Below, one piece after another: positions 37,489 through 46,397 of a stretch of DNA of 64,000 nt (the stretch's first letter is position 1; each line of letters opens with the position of its first letter). The translations under genes were made by a program, and so were the position numbers. Below the pieces are notes generated by a model. It saw only the letters and a list, made by a program, of their open reading frames with translations. It did not search any database and had not been told where the DNA came from. Source of the stretch: Thiomicrorhabdus sediminis (lineage in GTDB: Bacteria > Pseudomonadota > Gammaproteobacteria > Thiomicrospirales > Thiomicrospiraceae); contig NZ_CP040602.1 in the NCBI RefSeq assembly GCF_005885815.1, positions 759,630 through 823,629 on the forward strand, read 5' to 3'.

Positions 37489-37866
37489 TTAGGCGATAGG
37501 TGAAGGCGGCGGGGTTTCCGGTTCTGTGTAACGTGTATTGAAGTCAAAGCCACGCAAATCGGTGATTGATTCAATGGTGTTTTCATTTAATTCGACAAAA
37601 CCTGGATGGTTGAGGTAGGCATTTGAAGCGTGCACTGACAGGCATTGGATATCGTTACAGGAATCCGCACAGCTGTTTTGAGTTGCTGTGGCACCGGTGT
37701 CGGAAAGAGTACATGTCATGCGGCTTTGCATCTCTGGTATGGAACCATGCAGCATTTGCATTTGAGTCTTTTGCGCCGCATTCATCATAGACATATCTAA
37801 CCCAGCCCATGCCGAACCGGCAAAGCTTTGCAATAGATACAATATGATGAGAAGCTTCTTAAACAT
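37489..37866 (-). CDS. Exported leader protein of the cop operon (125 aa)
   Basis: Signal peptide ending FAGSAWA, then a Met-rich start (LDMSMMNAAQKTQMQMLHG), a Cys pair region (SCADSCNDIQC) and a Pro-rich tail TEPETPPPSPIA. First gene before copA. No family recognised with confidence; the layout resembles the protein at 50213-50626, which likewise precedes a copper operon. A role in periplasmic copper binding or sensing is inferred. Confidence 0.65.
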   Translation of the reverse strand: MFKKLLIILYLLQSFAGSAWAGLDMSMMNAAQKTQMQMLHGSIPEMQSRMTCTLSDTGATATQNSCADSCNDIQCLSVHASNAYLNHPGFVELNENTIESITDLRGFDFNTRYTEPETPPPSPIA

Positions 37867-38140
37867 CGTTACACTCTAGAAAATGAATTTGAGCTACAAA
37901 TTCATATTACTCCTTTGTATTAAAAAATCAACAAGTGTCAAAATCGTAATTTATCCATTGGTAAGTGTGATTTTTGGGTTGTTGAGTTATCTCTTTGATA
38001 GCAAGTTAATCGCCCCTTAAAGTAGCGATTAAGTCGATGTATATTTTTTCTATAATATTGTTTTATAAATACATTTGATTAAATACTCCTCTGGTTAGCG
38101 AGATAATGTACCTATGCTCTGATTATTTGGGGAGAGTGTT

Positions 38141-39493
38141 ATGAGATATATCATCGTTTTATTTATAGGCAGTTTGTTTTTCGCAAACTTGTCGTTTGCG
38201 GGAACGAACACGCCGCCCTTCAAAAGGGGCGAGGTCGCGGTTTATGCGATACCTAGCCAACTTTCCTCGTTTGAGGTCAAAAAGCATTTACCGCTTTCCG
38301 GTATTTCCATATTAAACGTAGAGCCTGGTAAAGAGTTAGGGTTGATCCAACGCTTGCAGAAGTCCGGTAAACGTGCCGGTTTGAATCTTATCGCCAAGCG
38401 TTCGCTTTCCGATCCTTATTATCCTTTGCAGTGGCATCTTCAATCGGTTCAAGCAGAACAGGCTTGGCAGTTCACTACGGGTAATAATGTTGCCGTGGCA
38501 GTGCTAGACACGGGTTTAAAACCGGGGGGGAATGATGGTGTGCGGGTTTGCGAGCCTTTTATCGGTAAAGACATTGTGAGTAATGATAATGACCCGAACG
38601 ATGGCGATGGTCACGGTACTCATGTGAGCGGCACCATTGCACAGAATAGTGATAACGCCACCGGTGTGGCAGGTTTGGCCTATGGTGCCTGTGTTGTGCC
38701 GGTTAAGGTGTTAAATGATAGTGGTTCCGGTAGCTTTGCCGACATTGCCGAAGGTATTTATTATGCGGTAGCTAACGGTGCCAAGGTAATTAATATGAGC
38801 CTGGGAACCAATGCTCGTTTTGCGCTAACAAACGACCCCATTATGGACCCAGCGCTAGATTATGCCTTTAGCAAAGGGGTCACCGTTGTTGCCGCATCCG
38901 GAAATGATGGGCACCGAAAAAATGTTAGCTATCCGGCAATCTATCCAACGACCATAGCGGTTGGCGCCACCGATTATCGTAATCAACTGACCCGTTATTC
39001 AAACCAGGGTCAAGGTTTGGATATGGTGGCACCTGGCGGAGATGTGAAGCGTGATGATAATGGTGACGGTTATGGCGATGGTGTGTTGCAGGAAATGAAT
39101 GCCGGTACTTGGAATTATTATTTTTTAAACGGTACTTCCATGGCAAGTCCCCATGTGGCCGCTGCGGCGGCGTTATTATTGGCTAAAGAACCGAATTTAT
39201 CGGTTACCCAGGTCAAGCAGCGGCTATTTGACTATGCTCAGGATCTAGGTAAGGGAGGGTATGACAGCCAGTATGGTCATGGTTTATTGCAGGTTTATAA
39301 TTCATTAAGCAAAAGCTCGACAAATAACCCTCCTCCTGTAAGTGGGGATGATGCTGACGGTGATGGCTATACGGTAGCGGATGGCGATTGTGATGATACC
39401 GATGCCTCGATTCATCCCGGGGCAAACGATACACGAGGTAAAAAAGGTCGTGACGGCATCGATAACGATTGTAACGGTATTATCGATGGCTAG
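38141..39493 (+). CDS. Secreted subtilisin-like protease with C-terminal MopE-like metal motif
   Basis: 450 aa, signal peptide MRYIIVLFIGSLFFANLSFA. Short prodomain-like region, then an S8 catalytic domain with D123 (VLDTG), H158 (GHGTHVSG) and S333 (GTSMASPH). After a Ser/Asn/Pro linker the last about 50 residues read DADGDGYTVADGDCDD, ASIHPGA and GIDNDCNGIIDG, the repeat motif known from the copper-binding protein MopE and related Ca/metal-binding modules. Convergent with manC, with a shared terminator. The neighbouring copper genes make a metal-linked role plausible but unproven. Confidence 0.88.
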   Translation: MRYIIVLFIGSLFFANLSFAGTNTPPFKRGEVAVYAIPSQLSSFEVKKHLPLSGISILNVEPGKELGLIQRLQKSGKRAGLNLIAKRSLSDPYYPLQWHLQSVQAEQAWQFTTGNNVAVAVLDTGLKPGGNDGVRVCEPFIGKDIVSNDNDPNDGDGHGTHVSGTIAQNSDNATGVAGLAYGACVVPVKVLNDSGSGSFADIAEGIYYAVANGAKVINMSLGTNARFALTNDPIMDPALDYAFSKGVTVVAASGNDGHRKNVSYPAIYPTTIAVGATDYRNQLTRYSNQGQGLDMVAPGGDVKRDDNGDGYGDGVLQEMNAGTWNYYFLNGTSMASPHVAAAAALLLAKEPNLSVTQVKQRLFDYAQDLGKGGYDSQYGHGLLQVYNSLSKSSTNNPPPVSGDDADGDGYTVADGDCDDTDASIHPGANDTRGKKGRDGIDNDCNGIIDG

Positions 39494-39534
39494 ATTTTAA
39501 GCGTTGCTTGATTTGGCAGCTTGGGCTTTTCAAA

Positions 39535-39571
39535 TAAAAAAGACGCCAACCGTATAGGTTAGGCGTCTTTT
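39535..39571. terminator. Bidirectional terminator between the protease and manC
   Basis: AAAAGACGCC and GGCGTCTTTT arms extended by AACC/GGTT around GTATA. A-tract on one side and T-tract on the other make it usable by both convergent genes. Confidence 0.85.
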
Positions 39572-39599
39572 GGGTCTTGTGGAGTGCTTTTGATTTTAG

Positions 39600-40997
39600 T
39601 TAGCGACCATAATCATCGTCGATACGCACTATGTCATCTTCACCGGTGTATTCACCGACTTGGACTTCAATCATTACCAGATCAATTTGACCTTCATTCT
39701 CCAAGCGGTGAACCTGGCCCATTTTGATATAGGTTGATTCATTCGGACGCACCAGGAAGCGTTCCTTATCTACCGTGACGGTGGCGGTACCGGAGACAAC
39801 AACCCAGTGTTCATTACGGTGAAAATGTTTTTGTAATGACAGTTTAGAGCCAGGTTTTACGGCAATGCGTTTTACCTTATAGCCTTCGGAATTGATCAAG
39901 ACTTCATAGGTTCCCCAAGGTCGGTGTGCCAAGCGGTGTACTTCGGCCATTTCAGGCTGAGTCTTTTTAATCTCGGCAACCACGTTTTTTACCTTTTGCG
40001 AACTGCCTTTTTTGGAAATCAGCAAGGCATCAGCGGTATCGACCACCAGTAAATCATCGACATCAATCAACGCGATTTGACGGTCGCGTGTCACCAAAAG
40101 GTTGTGTTTGGAATCAACGCAAATCGGCTCCAAGGCTTGAGTGGAACGAGGCAACACCGCATTGTTCTGAGTGCTGTCTTTTAGCTCATCATAAAGGGCG
40201 TCGAAGCTGCCGACATCCGACCAACCCATATCACAAGGAATTACTTTGACCTTTTGAGATTTTTCCATCACGGCATAGTCGATACTGTCTTCAGGAATGG
40301 CTTGCATCGCTTCTAATGAAATATTAATTTCATCGCAATGTGGATGCGCCGGCAGGGCATTCAGACAGGCCTGGTAGATTTCCGGTGCATACTTTTGCAA
40401 TTCACCAAGAAATACCCCCGGCTTTGAAACAGAACATGCCGGAGTTCCAGAAGTAGTTGCCTTGCTCAATATAGTTTTGGGCTGTCTCGGCATCAGGTTT
40501 TTCCTTGAAAGATAAAACATCATTGCCTGGGTTTTTATCAGCCTCAATATAACCAAACCCCGTTTCAGGATAGGTTGGTTTAATACCAAAAGTAACCAGG
40601 TAATTCTCTTCGGCTAGCGTTTTGGCTTGTTTTACCGCCTGCTGGTAGGCTTGCAGGTCTTTGACTAGATGATCCGAGGTGGTGACAAATACAATATCGT
40701 CTCTTTATCAAGGCTTAAACAGGCGAGTGTAATCGCCGGTGCGGTATTACGGCCTACAGGTTCAAGCAGGAATTTGTTGTCTTGCATTTCAATTTGGCTA
40801 AGTTGGTCAACCGCTAAAAAGTATTGTTCGCGGTTGGAAACAATCATAGCCGAATCGCACAGCGGTGCATTGCGTTGTAGCGTTTGCTGAAAGAGCGATT
40901 GGCCCTCAAAAAGTCTAACGAACTGTTTTGGAAGCATGGTGCGACTCAAAGGCCATAGACGTGTGCCTGAACCACCGCAAAGAACGATATTAATCAT
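39600..40997 (-). pseudogene. manC: Mannose-1-P guanylyltransferase/mannose-6-P isomerase, two compensating frameshifts
   Basis: N-terminal nucleotidyltransferase (VLCGGSGTRLWPLSR, EPVGRNTAPA) starts at ATG 40997. Near 40700-40706 one base is missing, and the family sequence continues in another frame (VFVTTSDHLVKDLQAY, GFGYIEADKN, NYFWNSGMFCFK). At a run of five C (40415-40419) an extra base restores the first frame, which then continues to the isomerase cupin (RPWGTYEVL, KPGSKLSLQKHFHRNEHW, VRPNESTYI). Everything else is intact, about 466 codons. Makes GDP-mannose for exopolysaccharide. A sequencing or assembly error is as likely as real decay. Confidence 0.85.
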
Positions 40998-41328
40998 AGT
41001 GTTGTTTTCATTGTCTCATTGAGCATGTAAAAGCCGAATTCATCAGGCTTAAAGGATTCTTAAGTGTTGTTGAGGTAATGTAAGTGATTTTTGACTGATT
41101 TTCTAGTCAATCTGTTTAATTGATAATCTATTGGTTATATAAACAGGGAATAGATAACCTTTATATTGCTGAATGCAGAGAAAGCCTGCTTAAATAAGCC
41201 CATTCAACACTAAATTAGAATTGCAATTTTTCAACGCTATGTATAATAGGGATATTTGCATGAGTGCCTTATAAAACTGGCTATTAGCTTGATATATAAG
41301 GATGAATTAAACAGTATTTGGAAACCAT
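40998..41328. other. 331-bp divergent intergenic region
   Basis: Between manC (minus) and the parA-like gene (plus). AT-rich; besides the candidate promoter at 41221-41247 I see no gene or RNA. Confidence 0.6.
41221..41247 (+). promoter_or_regulatory. Candidate promoter of the ParA-like gene
   Basis: A perfect TATAAT at 41242-41247 with TTGCAA 15 bp upstream (short spacer). About 80 bp before the ATG. Confidence 0.45.
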
Positions 41329-41961
41329 ATGACGGCTAGAATTTTTTCAATCGCAAACCAAAAAGGTGGTACTGGTAAAACCACATTAAGTATGAACTTT
41401 GCAGCAGGCTTAGCGCGAAGAGGTAGAGTCTTAGTTGTGGATGCCGATCCACAAGGTTCAGCCGGTCAGTGGAGCAGTTTGTCGAGTGATGATAAGCCGT
41501 TTCCTGTGTCAGTGATTGCCGTAGGTGGTTCTTTAGGCCGTGAAGTCGAACGTTTTGCCAAAGATTATGACTTTATTGTCATTGACTGTCCGCCCACTTT
41601 GGAAACCGGCATTATGCAAGCTGCGATGCAGGTTTCAGAAGCGATTTTAATTCCGGTTCTACCATCGCCGGTGGATTTATGGGCGAGTATTCGCATTGCA
41701 GATGCAATCGAACATGCCAGAATCCGTAATCGTAAATTAAAGCCGTATTTGGTGATCAACCAATTAGAACCACGAAGCGCCTTGTCTAATGCGATGAAAG
41801 AAGCATTGGATGAGTTTGATATTCCAGCCTTGCAGTCAGGTGTGCGCCGACGTGCAATATACCGTAATGCCGCTGTGGAAGGTTTAAGTGTATACTGTAT
41901 GGGCAAACGCGGTGAAGATGCGGCAACAGAGATTGATCAAATTATTGAGGAGGTACTATGA
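41329..41961 (+). CDS. ParA/MinD-family ATPase
   Basis: 210 aa. Deviant Walker A KGGTGKTT (residues about 11-18) with the signature Lys, switch I VVDADPQGSAGQW, switch II/Walker B FIVIDCPPTLE. No N-terminal HTH, so it is the small orphan ParA type that positions cargo (chemoreceptors, carboxysomes, plasmids) on the nucleoid rather than the chromosomal ParA next to ParB. The stop overlaps the next gene by 4 bp, implying a dedicated partner. Confidence 0.9.
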   Translation: MTARIFSIANQKGGTGKTTLSMNFAAGLARRGRVLVVDADPQGSAGQWSSLSSDDKPFPVSVIAVGGSLGREVERFAKDYDFIVIDCPPTLETGIMQAAMQVSEAILIPVLPSPVDLWASIRIADAIEHARIRNRKLKPYLVINQLEPRSALSNAMKEALDEFDIPALQSGVRRRAIYRNAAVEGLSVYCMGKRGEDAATEIDQIIEEVL

Positions 41962-42269
41962 CTACCAGCACAACTAAAGGTTCAAAGCTAACAGAAAGCT
42001 TACGTCGAGCTAAAGATCAAAAAGCCAATACTGAAACGACAGCAGCCGAGGCAAGCGAAACCAAGTCGGCAGAGACAGCGGCGCAAAAGCCAGCAGCCAA
42101 AACCACCACTCGCAAAGCTCCGGCAAGAAAACCGGCGGCTAAAAAAGCGACACCAGCTCGAAAGCCAGCGGCTAAAAAACCGGCTGCCAAACCTGCACCA
42201 AAAAGTACAGCAACGAAAGAGCCTGCGGTAAAACGTCTAGAATCATCGAATCGTCGTTGGCCAGATTAA
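41958..42269 (+). CDS. Basic Ala/Lys/Pro-rich histone-H1-like protein, putative ParA partner
   Basis: 103 aa of low complexity: KPAAKK, ARKPAAKKATPARKP, KPAAKPAPK. N terminus (SKLTESLRRAKDQKA) could form an amphipathic basic helix, and the C terminus LESSNRRWPD is distinct. Predicted disordered, strongly positive. Coupled to the ParA gene through ATGA. H1-like tails bind DNA; ParA partners often use a short basic N terminus to trigger ATP hydrolysis. Function inferred from linkage only. Confidence 0.7.
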   Translation: MTTSTTKGSKLTESLRRAKDQKANTETTAAEASETKSAETAAQKPAAKTTTRKAPARKPAAKKATPARKPAAKKPAAKPAPKSTATKEPAVKRLESSNRRWPD

Positions 42270-42301
42270 TTCGCGTTAAACGGAATCGACTGCCATCTTA
42301 T

Positions 42302-42336
42302 AAAACCGGGTTTCTTTTCGGGAACCTGGTTTTTTT
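42302..42336 (+). terminator. Terminator after the ParA operon
   Basis: ACCGGGTT and AACCTGGT arms (one G-U) followed by seven T. Confidence 0.85.
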
Positions 42337-42455
42337 ATGTCCGAAATTCGACGCTTGTTCCCGTACACGACAACATTGGCGGTTTTTTTCTTGTCTTTGA
42401 TAAAATAACCATTCATTTTTCGTCCAGTAAAGAGAAGACCCAAAAAGGATTTGTA

Positions 42456-43577
42456 ATGATTAATAGACTGTTTTGTGCAAGTAAACCGCTGGATGAAGAA
42501 GCCGCACATAAGGTACTGGAACAACAACTGTCATTGCTGTCCTCAGAGGGGGCTTTGGGTCGTATTGAAGAGATTACCGTGAAACTGGCGGCACAGCAGG
42601 GCAAAACGAATCCTTCGCTGGAACAGGCTTGGTTGAGTATTTTTGCCAGTGATCACGGTTTTTTCGATGATAAGTGTCAAGACGATGAGCTTTTGCCAAC
42701 AATGCAAAGAATCAACAGAATCTGCCATCAGAGTGCGGCAATAAGTCCGCTTATTAACACTTTGGGGTTAAAGTCTGAGTGGATTGATGTGGGAGTCGAT
42801 GCTGAGCTGACGGATTGTCCCGATTGGTTAGACGAAAAAATCGCCCCTGCGACTCAAAGCCTATTTGGGCAAGCAGCCATGGATCGATCTCAGCTTTTGT
42901 CTGCAATGCAGGTTGGCATTGATGCGGTGGAAAGAGCGCATCAAGCGGGGGCGGATATTTTTATTGGTGGTGAAGTCGCTTCCGGTAATGAAATCAGTGC
43001 CTTAGCCATCGCATCGGTGCTTAGTGGTAAAACCGCCCTGGAGTTAATCTCAAGTAGTGGCGAATTTGTTTCTCGTGCTGAAAAACGCACCGCCAGTGAA
43101 ATTGATGATGCGGTTGCTCTGCATCGAAAGGAATTACAATCTCCGCTTTATATTCTGCAGTATCTGGGTGGGTTCGAAATCGCCGCCTTAGCGGCTGCTT
43201 ATATACGTTGTGCCCAATTGGGGATGACCATGCTGATTGATGGATTTGTCGCCACGGTTGCCTTATGGTTAGCAGATATGATCAGCCGTAATGATCAGCT
43301 GGTGGATTGTGACAGCGTGGAAACGCTCTATCGTCTTGGTAAATACTCGGTTCCGGAAACGATGTTTTGTTTGTGTGGTACCTGTCCTCGGCTGGTTGAA
43401 TGGAGCTTTTTTGCGCAGCAGTCCGCTCATCCCGCACACGCTGAAGTCCTTGATATATTGGCGGCAGAGCCATTGTTAAGTTGGCAGATCAAGCAGGGAG
43501 AAGCCTTAGGCGCACTAATGGTTTTGCCGCTGTTGAAACAGGCATGTGCGATTAATAACGGTTCGAATTTTAAGTAA
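42456..43577 (+). CDS. cobT: Nicotinate-nucleotide:dimethylbenzimidazole phosphoribosyltransferase (divergent)
   Basis: 373 aa. Adds the lower ligand ribotide in cobalamin assembly. Family landmarks: EGALGRIEEI (usually PxGSLGRLE), FASDHGFFDD, GGEVASGNEISALAIA (usually GEMGIGNTT) and YLGGFEIAALAAAYIRCAQ with LIDGFVATVAL. Several of these are altered at normally strict positions, so activity or substrate choice may differ. No other cobalamin gene nearby and no cobalamin riboswitch visible upstream. Confidence 0.82.
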   Translation: MINRLFCASKPLDEEAAHKVLEQQLSLLSSEGALGRIEEITVKLAAQQGKTNPSLEQAWLSIFASDHGFFDDKCQDDELLPTMQRINRICHQSAAISPLINTLGLKSEWIDVGVDAELTDCPDWLDEKIAPATQSLFGQAAMDRSQLLSAMQVGIDAVERAHQAGADIFIGGEVASGNEISALAIASVLSGKTALELISSSGEFVSRAEKRTASEIDDAVALHRKELQSPLYILQYLGGFEIAALAAAYIRCAQLGMTMLIDGFVATVALWLADMISRNDQLVDCDSVETLYRLGKYSVPETMFCLCGTCPRLVEWSFFAQQSAHPAHAEVLDILAAEPLLSWQIKQGEALGALMVLPLLKQACAINNGSNFK

Positions 43578-43584
43578 TGCTCTA

Positions 43585-45414
43585 CTAATGACGACAGATG
43601 TCTGCCGAGAGCATATATTTTTCCATTTCAATGGACGGTAACGGGCGGCTGAAGAAATAACCCTGCAGTAGATCGCAATGGTAACTGGAGAGGGCGTCAA
43701 TGTGTTGTTGTGTTTCTACGCCTTCGGCAACAATTTTATAGCCCAAATCATGCCCTAAAGAGATAATCGCTTTGGCAATCGCCGCAGAGTTCTCATCTTT
43801 ATCCATGGCCATGACAAACGATTTATCGATTTTTAACACCTGAATCGGCAAACTTTTTAAATAGGCCAAGGAGGAGTAACCGGTACCAAAGTCGTCAATG
43901 GCAATATCAATGCCGATATTGCGTAATGCCTTGAGGTTTTCAATGGACTTAAGTGGGTCATCCATTGCGGCCGATTCAGTGATTTCAAACTCAATCAGCT
44001 GCGGCGGCACCTGAAACTCATGTAAAGCCCGCTCGACAGAACCAACAAAGCCTTGGGTTTGCAGTTGTTTGGTTGAAATATTAATGGCAATTTTGATGCT
44101 CGGCAGTCCTTTCTCTTGCCAGCTTATCAGCTGGGCAAAAGCGCTCTTGATTACCCATAGACCGAGCTCGATAATTAAATCGTTATCTTCTGCAATGGGG
44201 ATAAATTTTTCCGGTGAAATAAAGCCCAGTTCAGGATGGTTCCAACGCAGCAGGGCTTCGACACCACACAACCGATTGGATTCCTGAGTGATTTTAGGTT
44301 GATAATAGAGCTCCAACTTATTCTCGGCGACAGCCAGTTTCAGTTCCCGAGCTAAAATAAGTCTTTCTTCCACCGCTTTATTCATATCTTCGGTAAAGAA
44401 TTCGTAGTCACCTCGGCCCAAGTCTTTAACGTGGTACATCGCGGTATCGGCATTTTTCAATAGTTCGGCGGCGGAAAGGCCATCATTCGGGTAGATGGCT
44501 ATGCCGATGCTGGCTGAGGTTTGTGCTTTATGTTTTTTATCAATTTGAATCGGTTCTTCCAGTGCCGTAAGAATGTCTTGCGCAAGTTTTGCCGCAATAA
44601 TGGGGTCTTCCAAAAATGGAATCACGGCAACAAACTCATCACCACCAAGTCTGGCAAGAATAGTGCAATGTTCAGCAGTCACTTCGGTTAGCAGTTGACC
44701 AATTTCAACCAGCAGTTGATCACCACCTTTATGTCCGTATGTATCGTTTATCGGTTTGAAGCGATCCAAGTCAAGGAACATCACCGCCAACTGCGCATTT
44801 TGATGTTCAGCATTATCAATCTCATGTTTTAGACGGTCATATAGGCTATAGCGATTCAGCAAGCCGGTTAAAGAATCATGGTGTGCCAGCTGATGAATCT
44901 GTTTTTCATACTCTTTTTTCAGGGTGATATCTTCACTGATCGACAGATAGTGACGAATTTCGTGGTTCTCATCAAAAATAGGTGAAATGGTCACATGTTC
45001 AAGGTACTGCTCGCCATTTTTTTTATTGTTATAGATTTCACCATGCCAGACCTGTCCGCTGGTAATGGTCTCCCAGAGGTTTTTATAGGTTGAATCGGGA
45101 GTCAGGTGAGAAGATAAAATACTGGTTTTTTTTCCTCTGATCTCGTCTGCCTGCCAGCCGGTTAACTGGCTAAAGCTTGGATTGGTGTATTCAATAATGG
45201 CATCGGTGTCGGTAATAATCACCGCATTCGGGCTTTGTTCTATAGCAACCGAGAGTTTTTTAATTTCATTATTGGTCTGTTGCAGCGACTGATTGATGTT
45301 AAACAACTCAAGACTTTTACGTTCCAGCAAGCGTTCAGCCGATTTGCGCGCTAAACGTTCACGGTTCATGCGGCGACTTAATTGAGCTTGTTGTTCAGCA
45401 TTGAGTGTATTCAT
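43585..45414 (-). CDS. PAS-GGDEF-EAL c-di-GMP protein
   Basis: 609 aa from ATG 45414; an in-frame GTG 26 codons upstream is less likely. N-terminal coiled coil (RKSAERLLERKSLELFN), PAS domain about 60-165 (AVIITDTDAIIEYTNPSF, GWQADEIRGKK) and PAC motif, GGDEF with RLGGDEF near 253 and EAL with GVEALLRW near 386, then DDFGTGYSSLAYLKSLP. Both catalytic motifs intact. Soluble; no membrane segment. Convergent with cobT, 7 bp apart. Confidence 0.93.
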   Translation of the reverse strand: MNTLNAEQQAQLSRRMNRERLARKSAERLLERKSLELFNINQSLQQTNNEIKKLSVAIEQSPNAVIITDTDAIIEYTNPSFSQLTGWQADEIRGKKTSILSSHLTPDSTYKNLWETITSGQVWHGEIYNNKKNGEQYLEHVTISPIFDENHEIRHYLSISEDITLKKEYEKQIHQLAHHDSLTGLLNRYSLYDRLKHEIDNAEHQNAQLAVMFLDLDRFKPINDTYGHKGGDQLLVEIGQLLTEVTAEHCTILARLGGDEFVAVIPFLEDPIIAAKLAQDILTALEEPIQIDKKHKAQTSASIGIAIYPNDGLSAAELLKNADTAMYHVKDLGRGDYEFFTEDMNKAVEERLILARELKLAVAENKLELYYQPKITQESNRLCGVEALLRWNHPELGFISPEKFIPIAEDNDLIIELGLWVIKSAFAQLISWQEKGLPSIKIAINISTKQLQTQGFVGSVERALHEFQVPPQLIEFEITESAAMDDPLKSIENLKALRNIGIDIAIDDFGTGYSSLAYLKSLPIQVLKIDKSFVMAMDKDENSAAIAKAIISLGHDLGYKIVAEGVETQQHIDALSSYHCDLLQGYFFSRPLPSIEMEKYMLSADICRH

Positions 45415-45876
45415 AAGTGTTCTGGGAGTCGTTTGTTTAATTTGGAAGAGGCTGTGGCCTAATTGTTTAAGCTTAAACCTTGAATGCAGCACAGTCGTTT
45501 ACTGATCAGCATGCAAGTCTGTAGCGTGCTGTGGAAAATAATTAAATAGGGTTGTGTTGTCAGCTGGTAGTTAAATAATTACCAGATAGTTTGAGTGGTT
45601 TAACTGCGATTGTCGACCGTTTTTTACCAAAATAGCTTTTTTTTACCCAATTTTCTTACTGCGATATGAGCCGTTATTTTAATTGAATAAGGCGAATAAA
45701 GGTGAGTTTTGCCCGTTATTTTGCTACGGTGAAAAAATTATTGTGATTGACCTGAGTATGACTAAGTAGTTGAATAATAGATGATGTCACTGAGCCTTTT
45801 TAAACTTTGGACAAGGTAGATTGCAAGTTTTCTGCGGATGTTACGGCTGGATGTGATCTTTGGCAAGGAGGTTTAT
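45415..45876. other. Intergenic region without recognised gene
   Basis: Between the PAS-GGDEF-EAL gene and a small gene. AT-rich, with possible promoter-like tracts but no clear consensus, RNA fold or coding frame seen. Confidence 0.5.
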
Positions 45877-46224
45877 ATGCGTTATTTCAAAGATGGAAGG
45901 AACCGCAAGGTTTTCGCGATTTCTCCAGACCAAGAATACTTGATTCACTTGGATTGGATTGAAATATCAGCCGAAGCCTATGAACAAGTCTTGCTCGAAG
46001 TCCAGCAAGCAGAACTCGAAGTGACCCATAGTGGTATTGAACCGAATCAAGCAAGAGTCGATCAAATCATGGAACGTTTGATCGAGATTGATGTCGAATC
46101 GATTCGCCCTTTAAGGGCAATTGCCACCCATACCGATGTATTACTGGATCATCAAAGACTTAAACGTCTGAATGAAGAGCGGCAAGCTTTGATTTTAGAG
46201 TTAGGGAATAAGCGCAATTTATAA
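45877..46224 (+). CDS. Small protein resembling phage tail-assembly-type helical proteins
   Basis: 115 aa from ATG 45877, with AAGGAGG 6 bp upstream; an in-frame upstream TTG lacks a site. C-terminal part IDVESIRPLRAIATHTDVLLDHQRLKRL recalls the 'SIRPLRAI...D..RL..LE.E...L' motif found in phage tail or DUF proteins. No prophage genes are around it, so it may be a domesticated leftover. Function unknown. Confidence 0.55.
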   Translation: MRYFKDGRNRKVFAISPDQEYLIHLDWIEISAEAYEQVLLEVQQAELEVTHSGIEPNQARVDQIMERLIEIDVESIRPLRAIATHTDVLLDHQRLKRLNEERQALILELGNKRNL

Positions 46225-46397
46225 AAACATCATCGATTGATCTTTATAACACTCGTATCTAATTCGATTATCCTATAAATGTATGACGACAACCTATTGA
46301 TGTTATTAATTAGATTTTTGAATGAGTACTGTTATATTTCTAGAAAACTGCTCAAAGCTTCGTCAAGCACGTGATAAGTTAATCTGAATTACTCAAA

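Noticed and set aside
42300-42456. Cobalamin riboswitch before cobT.
   Set aside because: The 120 bp after the terminator contain no B12-box-like motif or complex fold that I could see.
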